From assembly GCA_964036665.1 (NCBI GenBank), contig OZ038529.1:20160060-20224059 (forward strand): a DNA stretch of 64,000 bases. The letters run 5' to 3'. The notes under the pieces were generated by a model. It was not told where the DNA came from, did not search any database, and saw only the letters and a list, made by a program, of their open reading frames with translations. A program made the translations under genes and the position numbers. The number at the start of each line of letters is the position of its first letter. The first letter of the stretch is position 1. Positions 58,801-64,000 of this stretch are shown piece after piece. Source of the stretch: Gordius sp. MW1. Its lineage: Eukaryota > Nematomorpha > Gordioida > Gordea > Gordiidae.

Positions 58801-61340
58801 CCCACTCTAATTTTCATCATGATATTCTTTTGTCATTACAGTGGCGTAAATGAGGCCCCCCCCCGTTTTTGATTAATAACTAAATTAAATGAGTTAAAAT
58901 ATTATAGTTTAGTTACATCAAAGACTTTAAGACACTTATAAAAACCTAGAAACATAATATATACATTTAATTTAATTTGATTTAATTTTTGACAAATGCG
59001 TTGTAAAATCAAAAAAAAATTTGCCAGATTTCCCCCCTATCGTTCCTGGCTACTCGCCTGTGTCATTACACAAAAAATACAATTTTAAAAATTCTTAGAA
59101 AAGCCTCCAAGACACCTTTAATGCTACATAAAACGCTCATTTAAACCCGTTCAAATTGCTTTAAAATCAACTAAAAATTCAAATAGCCACCAAAAAAGGG
59201 TAACGATACCAAATAGCCAGGGGCGTAGCCAGGGGGTGGCAGGGAGGGGCGGCTGCCCCCCTCTAATCCAAAAATCCTTGAAAATTTAATATAATTATAT
59301 GACTAAAATTTCATGAAACCATCATTTTGCCCTTCCCTAAATCATTACTGCCCCTCCCCCTCTAAATGCAATCCCAGCAACGCCCACGTGCAAATACTTC
59401 ACACTCACTCACTTCGTGTAATATTTGAAGAGGAGACACTTTTCGTAGGTAAGGTCTCGCAGGGAAAGCGCCTTTCTAAGGGCATCTTTGACCGTAGTGC
59501 CGGGCTTGAAGGGCAAAATGGTCCGCTGATGATTGGGTAAGTATACTTTTATGATGGAACGAGAAATGCTGCTAGAATTAGTGCTGCTCCCAGTTTGGCT
59601 GGGCGCAGATGAACTTGCTCCGCCAGCGGTTGGGGTCGGGGTCGGAGTGCTGAGGAGGAGTTGATTAAATTGCTCGCGAGATATGGTGTCATCCTTCCCC
59701 GCCATTTCAACTAGTTTAGCCTCCTCGGCTTCGAAAGTGGCCAATTTATCCGTTAATTCCTTGTATTCCTAACCGCGAATAAGGCAAAATTTAACAAAAC
59801 ACGCGCGCGTGGTCTTTTTCTTTGAAAGATACGATAGAAAAATGGATGGGCCGTCCTAAGTTATCGAAAACGTTCCCCAAATTTTTAAAGATTTTAGAAA
59901 AATATAGCTACGAATAACAACCGATTAAATAAAAGCTGTTGTTCGTATGAAACGAATTATCTCTAAACTTTGTGTTCCAGATTTGAAGGGATCAATAAAA
60001 GGGGGTGTTAACGAAAATATCGACACTTAATCAGAATTCCGGATGTTATTTCAAGCGATAATTGTGAAAAGCTATGCTGGGGCACGATATAGTAAACCAA
60101 AAAAGGCACTTTTTATCAATTTCATGACTTGAGGTATGTAAGTAATTTACAAAAGTCAATATAAAAGGAATCTTTAAAGTTTGATCATCGTAAATGGAAA
60201 TTCGGACGAGGTTAAAAAGCCCAGTATAATAATGGCAAAAAATGTATAGTATGGCTAGCTAAAATTTAAGAGAGTGTTAGATAGGACGAATAAATAATAG
60301 TAATCAAAGAATGTTAAAAATGCGTACACAAATTCCATTACAACGAACATCTACGATATTATACTACTACCTAAAATGGAATGCCACTTGTATTATGTGA
60401 CCGCCTTTGAGCTTATCTTCCCTTGCTAGCGCGTTATAAGCCGTGTGAAAATGGGGAGGTAAGTCAATTTTAAGCTTCGCGATTAAAACACCACCTTTAA
60501 AAATCATGTGTTAAAGTTAATAAATACTTAAAATTTACTCTTAAAATAAAGATGGGCATGGGCGTAGCCAGGTTTTGAATTAAGGGGGGGGGGGCAGATT
60601 AAAAAAAAAGTCTTGACTATCCAAAAATTTTCCTGAGAGCAAAAAAAAGGTGTCGACTATCCAAAAATTTCCTGAGAGCAAAAAAAAAAGGTCTCGACTA
60701 TCCAAAAATTTTCCTGCGACCGTAATTTAAATTTCATTTTTTATATTTTTGTTTAAATTCGCTAATACGCATCTGTATTAATTTGAGTTAAGTTCAAATA
60801 AGGGGGGGGGGGGGGGGGGGCAAAACATCATTTTTTTTAATTTTTAAGAGTTTTTGTATTGAAATCCTTCTTTTTTTTAAATTAGGGGGAGCGGCGCCCC
60901 CCCCCCTGGCTACGCCCATGAAGATGGGTGAAGAAAGTGTCCGACATGAGATAAAAAAGCCAAGAGAAAATCTATAACAGGGTCTAAGGACTTGGGATAA
61001 AAAAAATTTGGTGAAAAATTTGAAAATTTATTATAAGCCATCTTCCTAAACCGCTTTTGAATTTAAGGACTCTTTCATATCTAGCTAGGCTCATAAGCTT
61101 GGAAGGAGTTAAAAAAATAACTTAAAGTATTGATGTATCAAGTGAAATCCAAATGAAAATACCATGTAGACATTTATCGATCATTTAAACAGCACAATTA
61201 AGAGATTTTTTTAAAAAAATTAAAAATTCAATAATAACCTCTAGGTAAAGGCTTGGGGGTTGCTTGAAATTGGCGAAGTGCATTTTGAGCGAATCCAAGT
61301 TCTCCTTCGTTAGACGTATAATATTACGCAAGTTGTCGAT
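46614..61340 (-). CDS. Raf: B-Raf-type RAF serine/threonine kinase, 14 exons, 5' end missing
   Basis: MAP kinase kinase kinase that is recruited by Ras-GTP to the plasma membrane and phosphorylates MEK. The joined exons give 948 codons plus stop with every phase matching. Order by residue of this partial protein: BRAF-specific region 1-60; Ras-binding domain about 106-178; C1 zinc finger 186-231 with all Cys/His; CR2 14-3-3 site RSTSAP (Ser377); Pro/Ser-rich linker; kinase about 560-830 with GSGSFGTV (576-583), Lys595, Glu613, RKTR dimer motif (618-621), Thr641 gatekeeper, HRD 686-688, DFG 706-708 and APE 733-735; C-terminal 14-3-3 site KSISEP (Ser844). The presence of the BRS marks it as B-Raf/fly-Raf type. 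The N-region is SSMLEW instead of SSDDW or SSYYW. The initiator exon was not found. Confidence 0.96.
46851..47036. mobile_element. GTCGAC-type hAT MITE, copy 1 (Raf intron)
   Basis: It begins TAGTGTCGTAAAAACGGCTG and ends in the inverted form TTTTTACAACACT. Flanks GAAATTAC and GAAATAAG match at 6 of 8. GTCGAC palindromes lie inside both arms. Confidence 0.8.
47482..47659 (-). CDS. Raf: Raf exon 13: kinase end and C-terminal 14-3-3 site
   Basis: It reads [20 protein letters not shown] and EPTV, matching BRAF ...RSLPKIHRSASEPSL (Ser729). Donor GTAAAA in phase 1. If unspliced, the frame would stop at 47423, giving an alternative shorter tail. Confidence 0.93.
48344..48546. mobile_element. GTCGAC-type hAT MITE, copy 2, TSD GATACAGC
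   Basis: Inverted ends TAATGTTGTAAAA and TTTTTACAACACTA, with perfect 8-bp repeats GATACAGC at 48336-48343 and 48547-48554. It lies in the intron between exons 12 and 13. Confidence 0.92.
48684..48959 (-). CDS. Raf: Raf exon 12: APE motif and C-lobe
   Basis: 92 codons from [20 protein letters not shown] to RPMFPE, including [16 protein letters not shown] and [14 protein letters not shown]. Acceptor CAG, donor GTAAGT. Confidence 0.96.
49051..49211. mobile_element. CATGGGCGTAGCC MITE (Raf intron)
   Basis: CATGGGCGTGGC and GACTACGCCCATG ends, flanks AAAATGGA/AATAAGGA (6 of 8), 161 bp with GGGGGCAGCC-type subterminal repeats. Confidence 0.8.
49870..50005 (-). CDS. Raf: Raf exon 11: catalytic loop and activation segment
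   Basis: It reads [25 protein letters not shown] and PTGSILWM. Thr709+3 (LAT) and the Thr in IKTKW match the BRAF activation-segment phosphosites Thr599 and Ser602. Donor GTGATT, exit phase 0. A MITE (50067-50223) lies 62 bp upstream of its acceptor. Confidence 0.96.
50067..50223. mobile_element. CATGGGCGTAGCC MITE near Raf exon 11
   Basis: CATGGGCGGAGCCAG and CAGGCTACGCCAATG ends with flanks TATACAGG/TCTATAGG (6 of 8). It is close to the branch point region of the exon 11 acceptor. Confidence 0.75.
50282..51031 (+). pseudogene. Decayed hAT with BED-finger transposase start (Raf intron)
   Basis: The ends CAGGGGTAGGCAACG and GTTGCCGACCCCTG are inverted repeats with GCGCCC subterminal repeats. 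Inside, [17 protein letters not shown] (about 50500) and, in another frame, [26 protein letters not shown] and QQSFFTKPL match the N-terminal BED finger of SPIN/GTF2IRD2-type hAT transposases. The rest of the enzyme is deleted. Target duplication is decayed (5 of 8). Confidence 0.75.
51480..51686 (-). CDS. Raf: Raf exon 10: dimer motif, hinge, helix E
   Basis: It reads [29 protein letters not shown] and [16 protein letters not shown]. Acceptor CAG, donor GTAGGT. The RKTR motif used in RAF dimerisation spans the exon 9/10 junction. Confidence 0.96.
52135..52219 (-). CDS. Raf: Raf exon 9: catalytic lysine and helix C
   Basis: It reads PVAIKKLNV and [13 protein letters not shown], with the ATP-binding Lys595 and helix C Glu613. 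Acceptor CAG, donor GTAAAT. Confidence 0.95.
52808..53299 (-). CDS. Raf: Raf exon 8: Ser/Pro linker, N-region and glycine-rich loop
   Basis: Acceptor CAG, donor GTATAA, phase 1 both sides. A long Ser/Pro-rich linker leads to [18 protein letters not shown] and [14 protein letters not shown]. The BRAF equivalent is DSSDDWEI. The region is more GC-rich than its flanks. Confidence 0.95.
53834..53900 (-). CDS. Raf: Raf exon 7: small linker exon
   Basis: 22 codons, [20 protein letters not shown], acceptor AAG/GATAAA, donor GTAAAT, phases 0 in and 1 out. It is supported by consistent phases with exons 6 and 8 rather than by homology. Confidence 0.75.
54654..54835 (-). CDS. Raf: Raf exon 6: CR2 with the inhibitory 14-3-3 site
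   Basis: Acceptor CAG, donor GTAAGG, exit phase 0. It contains [12 protein letters not shown], matching BRAF RDRSSSAPNV (Ser365) and RAF1 Ser259. Phosphorylation there lets 14-3-3 hold the kinase closed. The exon is too short to stand out as an open frame by length. Confidence 0.93.
55314..55513. mobile_element. GTCGAC-type hAT MITE, copy 3
   Basis: TAGTGTTGTAAAAACAGCTG and the inverted CAGCCAGCCGTTTTTACAAC, with GGTCGACC-type palindromes internally. It ends 30 bp from the exon 5 donor. No clean TSD was seen. Confidence 0.8.
55543..55841 (-). CDS. Raf: Raf exon 5: linker between C1 and CR2
   Basis: It encodes FLLSKTAAG then a Tyr/His/Pro/Met-rich linker ([29 protein letters not shown]). Acceptor AAG/GTTT, donor GTGCGG in phase 1 joining exon 6 at a Gly codon. 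This segment is lineage-specific. Confidence 0.85.
56064..56255. mobile_element. GTCGAC-type hAT MITE, copy 4, TSD GCCGATGG
   Basis: Perfect 8-bp repeats GCCGATGG at 56056-56063 and 56256-56263 flank TAGTGTTG...CAACACTT. It is in the intron between exons 4 and 5. Confidence 0.92.
56481..56644 (-). CDS. Raf: Raf exon 4: C1 zinc finger
   Basis: It reads [28 protein letters not shown] and PPFC, giving the full H-X12-C-X2-C...C-X2-C-X4-H-X2-C-X7-C set with the preceding His. The end is inferred: GTATTA after TACAAAAA gives the phase (2) needed to join exon 5 as [14 protein letters not shown] longer read-through frame stops at about 56387. Confidence 0.88.
57108..57213 (-). CDS. Raf: Raf exon 3: second half of the Ras-binding domain
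   Basis: 35 codons after completing a Lys codon. It reads [19 protein letters not shown] through SVTHNL, like BRAF ...IGWDTDISWLTGEEL...TTHNF. The final His is the first zinc ligand of C1. Donor GTAATT. Confidence 0.95.
58839..59060. mobile_element. hAT-like MITE CAGTGGCGTA, TSD TGTCATTA (Raf intron)
   Basis: It starts CAGTGGCGTAAATGAGG and ends TGGCTACTCGCCTG. TGTCATTA is repeated exactly at 58831-58838 and 59061-59068. Confidence 0.85.
59222..59392. mobile_element. CATGGGCGTAGCC-family MITE (Raf intron)
   Basis: GGGGCGTAGCCAGGGGGTGG opens and GCAACGCCCACG closes it, with CGGCTGCCCCCCTCTAAT internally. Boundaries are approximate. Partial relatives occur at about 47218-47365, 53455-53600, 54025-54175, 58500-58622 and 62405-62540. 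Confidence 0.65.
59413..59768 (-). CDS. Raf: Raf exon 2: end of BRS, linker, first half of the Ras-binding domain
   Basis: Acceptor AG at 59769-59770, donor GTGAGT (59407-59412), exit phase 2. It starts [12 protein letters not shown], has a Thr-Pro/Ser-rich linker, then [16 protein letters not shown] and VKDALRKAL, the ubiquitin-like RBD strands that contact Ras. Confidence 0.95.
60420..60510 (-). other. Unassigned 46-codon reading frame in a Raf intron
   Basis: The minus-strand frame from ATG (about 60508) to the TAG at about 60370 contains [20 protein letters not shown] and [16 protein letters not shown], with coding-like composition unlike the AT-rich flanks. A good donor AG/GTAGTA follows and AAG precedes. 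Full inclusion would not keep the Raf phase between exons 1 and 2, though a shorter cassette ending IIQ would. I do not recognise the protein. Confidence 0.35.
60557..60920. mobile_element. CATGGGCGTAGCC MITE with inner tandem repeat, TSD AAGATGGG
   Basis: Ends CATGGGCGTAGCCAGG and CCTGGCTACGCCCATG are perfect inverted repeats. Perfect 8-bp repeats AAGATGGG lie at 60549-60556 and 60921-60928. Three tandem units of about 42 bp (GACTATCCAAAAATTT, CCTGAGAGCAAAA) lie at 60598-60720. Confidence 0.93.
61239..61340 (-). CDS. Raf: Raf exon 1 of those found: start of the BRAF-specific region
   Basis: 34 codons, AG acceptor at 61341-61342, GT donor at 61237-61238, phase 0 both sides. It reads [17 protein letters not shown]...PPSLYLE, matching the BRAF stretch ending PPSIYLE. 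Further coding exon(s) with the start codon must lie upstream. Confidence 0.92.
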
Positions 61341-64000
61341 CTAGTCATGCATACAAAAAAAACATTGAAACCCTGAATGTATGTATGTAAAAATGCAAAG
61401 TTTACGATAAGTTTTTAGTTTAATGTAAAAAAAGTTAATCGTCGTTTTATACACAATTTTCTGAAATGTCCGTTAAATTTAAGTTAAGGTTATTGATGTC
61501 ACAAATATCAGTGCAATTTTTAATAAATTATTATGCGTGTAGGAAGTGAAAATAGTTGGTCGTGCAGATTTGAGTGCTAGAAACAACACCCGCGTTAATA
61601 CGAGATTTAAGTTTGGAGAGGGGTTAATATTTTACGATTAATTGTGGTCTGGAATCAAAAATATTGTTTCCACAGTTTTGCTAATTCTAAAAGTTAATAA
61701 CCATGTTTAGATTTTTAGCACAAAATTGTTTTATAATTAGTAAAAAATATCTATAATTTTTTCAAATGTGAGGGACAATTTATCGCTGTAAAACAAAAAA
61801 TTCGTGCCTTTCAAAAACCAATATAACCCCAGCTAATGATACCTGCCATACTAATAGTAGTACACCGAAATACTGATAAAAAATTATGTATCTACCTACG
61901 TCAATCCTGGACCCCTTTCACAAACACTGTTGGTCTACAAATTACAATTGACGTCAATGAAAATAAGTCAACACACACTATCTATGTAACAAAAAGGATA
62001 CTACATAGACTCATGATCTTCTAAATACTGCAGATGCAGTTAAATATGATCATGGGCATAGACAGCATTGGAATTAGAGGGGGGCATTAATGATTTAGGG
62101 AGGGGCAATATAAGTATTTTCTAAAATTTTAGCCATAATTTTAATAAATTTTAACAATTTTTTAAATTTGAAGGGGGCAGTCGCCCCTCCCTGCCCCCTA
62201 CCTTGGCTACGTCCATGAAAATGATCTTTCGCCGAAAAATTCGAAGTATGATTACTCTTAAAACACTATAAAAAATGGAATTTACAATGAAGACTTAGAG
62301 AGAACTTTTTTTTTGATTTTTTAAATATATGCACCTGATATAATCATGGACTAATATGGCTGCTCGACCCTTGCCAAGTTTTAACAGCCATTTAAATTAA
62401 TGGCATTCACAGGCGTAGCCAGGGGGAGGCAAGGACGGGCATCAGTCACCCCTTTAATTTATTTATAAATTTATTGAAAATATTATTAAATTTCAACAGT
62501 AAAAAGGTTTTGCCCCTCCACGGATTTAGAGAAGCAAGAAAAATTATAGACACATACATGGCGATTTAAAAAAAATTGTTACCCTGCGTCCAATTTAAAC
62601 TGTTCTCTGAGTCGAATTTTTTTGAACGATTTTGTTATAGAAAAAATGTGAATTAATATAATTATTTACTCTCGGCCATAGTGATTACTTTGGAAACGTA
62701 TAAAATGCTTGAATGAAAATTTATTTAGTGCGTGCTCATGATAACAAAACCACAACAATCATAAAAAGCCAAAATCCATGTCATTGCTTTCCAAAAGGGA
62801 TTAACCTAAATAATGCTTCACAGTGAAACAATACAAAACATCCGGGCCTAGCGATTGTAAAAATTACAAACTTTCACGATTAAAACATTATAATATATAG
62901 CTTAATTAATATGGTTTTTATCTGGCTCCAAACATTTATTCAAATGCCTTCAAACACTATTCTCGTCTTTACAAAATTTTTTAAGAATTTGTGAAAAAGT
63001 TATATGGTCATTGATGTAATCCTAAAAAGGTGGAATTGCTATGGACAAGGTGTTCAAAGGGTATACAGAGGGAGTTGGGGCATCGAGATTGTGAGCAATA
63101 CCTTTAATGTCATATGTCATAAAGCAAGGTAAAATTAAATTTTTAAATTTATTTGAAGGAATTAAAACAGGACTTTATGATCCCAACCACATGAGAGTTA
63201 TTGCCATAGACTAACGTTATTGCTAACTACTAGCTATAAAAAATGTATCAATATTAATAAATTTCACTTTAATTTCCAAGAACATTTAAAATTATAGAGA
63301 TATCCGAACACTAGCAAGATCAATTTAACTTATAAATATTATATTTCACACTCTATGTATCGTAGTACATTTTAGGAACAAAATTAAAATGTGAAATATA
63401 CGTTTCGCAAACCGATTATTCTTGAGAAATAAGACACTTTCCCAGTTTGGTATTAAAGACATTCGATTGTCATGAAGTGCACCCGATAGAAGACTCAGAC
63501 AAAAACAATCGTTGTTAATAAAATACCATACGTGATCCAAAAAGGTGTTAAAACCATTGTAATCTTCCTAAACGAATAAAAGGTTTAATATTATTTTACA
63601 AAAAAAACTACAATTATCCTAGGGTTAAGAGTACGTTTGCTGCAGTTATTAGACGTGTATTAAGGACAATATAGCTGTAAAACTGGCAAAAATAAGCTTG
63701 TAACATTTAGTAAACAAACAGGTATTAATTAAGCATAGCAAAGTTAAATATTGTCTGGCTAATTTCCTCATTTAAAAGATTTTTGGATCATTTGAAAACT
63801 AATATCGTCTGCGTTTCTCGTTCGACATCAAAAATCGAACTATAAAATCCATTCTTAACTCAAACATCTTACAGATTTTAAAAATATCTTTAAACGAAAA
63901 TAATCTCAGAGTTTTATTCCTATATAATTAATTAGTTGCATATTAATTGTATATTTATAGAGCGGACTCGCATCCTTAAACGCGTATCGTGAAATTAAGA
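61341..64000 (-). other. Probable Raf intron/5' region, first exon not identified
   Basis: No frame here gives a convincing BRAF-like N-terminus with a phase-0 donor. Frames at 61836-62024 (+) and 63346-63540 (-) have no recognisable family. MITEs occur at 62051-62217 and about 62405-62540. The true start exon is probably beyond the window. Confidence 0.5.
62051..62217. mobile_element. CATGGGCGTAGCC MITE upstream of Raf exon 1
   Basis: CATGGGCATAGAC and GGCTACGTCCATG ends, flanks AATATGAT/AAAATGAT (7 of 8). Confidence 0.82.

Noticed and set aside
46614-61340. Possibility that Raf is a retropseudogene
   Set aside because: Introns are present, splice phases all agree, catalytic residues are intact and no stops occur in the joined frame.
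61836-62024. 62-aa plus-strand frame upstream of Raf
   Set aside because: No recognisable family, no splice or promoter context, and composition like the surrounding intron.

Overview
This window is invertebrate animal nuclear DNA. It is strongly AT-rich by eye, has spliced genes with GT-AG introns, and is dominated by eukaryotic transposable elements. I could not identify the phylum. No bacterial genes, rRNA, CRISPR or operons were seen. The only large host gene is on the minus strand at 46.6-61.3 kb: a B-Raf-type RAF serine/threonine kinase. I rebuilt it as 14 exons whose splice phases all agree (2847 nt, 948 codons plus stop). Its first exon(s) were not found and probably lie beyond 64 kb. 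BRAF-specific region, Ras-binding domain, C1 zinc finger, both 14-3-3 sites and a complete kinase domain are present. Its introns are full of short non-autonomous elements, several with clean 8-bp target duplications.

0-9 kb: a decayed Helitron helicase (minus, about 1.14-3.96 kb) split by two hAT insertions; a hAT MITE with GGGCC subterminal repeats (4840-6121) that carries a piggyBac-like MITE; then the first copy (6.35-8.37 kb) of a high-copy composite repeat; then a small cysteine-rich antistasin-like gene (to 9195).

9.7-20 kb: retroelement scraps, a long-TIR MITE, a second composite copy (10.7-12.3 kb), a Penelope-like 3' end interrupted by a 3-kb hAT element with a broken transposase (14.64-17.61 kb), and RTE-like 3' tails with tandem repeats.

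20-31 kb: a second, decayed antistasin-like locus, three more composite copies, a truncated non-LTR reverse transcriptase (28.9-29.9 kb, minus) and a second retroelement domain (30.3-30.8 kb).

31-46 kb: a hAT relic with another hAT MITE inside it, then a deep insertion stack. One composite element (34.25-45.73 kb) is split by a 4.0-kb element with a CCGG duplication, which itself carries a complete hAT with an intact 646-aa transposase. The same composite is split again by a 5.8-kb LTR retroelement (TSD ACCAT), which itself carries another composite copy.

The composite family is the best candidate for something undescribed. It has a palindromic end (AATTGCTATGCAATT), a (GTCC)n microsatellite, a core minisatellite of about 130 bp built on paired CCAAT/ATTGG boxes, tRNA 3'-like modules in some copies, and a terminal GGGCCTTCGGCCC hairpin always next to a T-run. 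The architecture resembles DINE-1/Helentron-type non-autonomous elements; that placement is inference.
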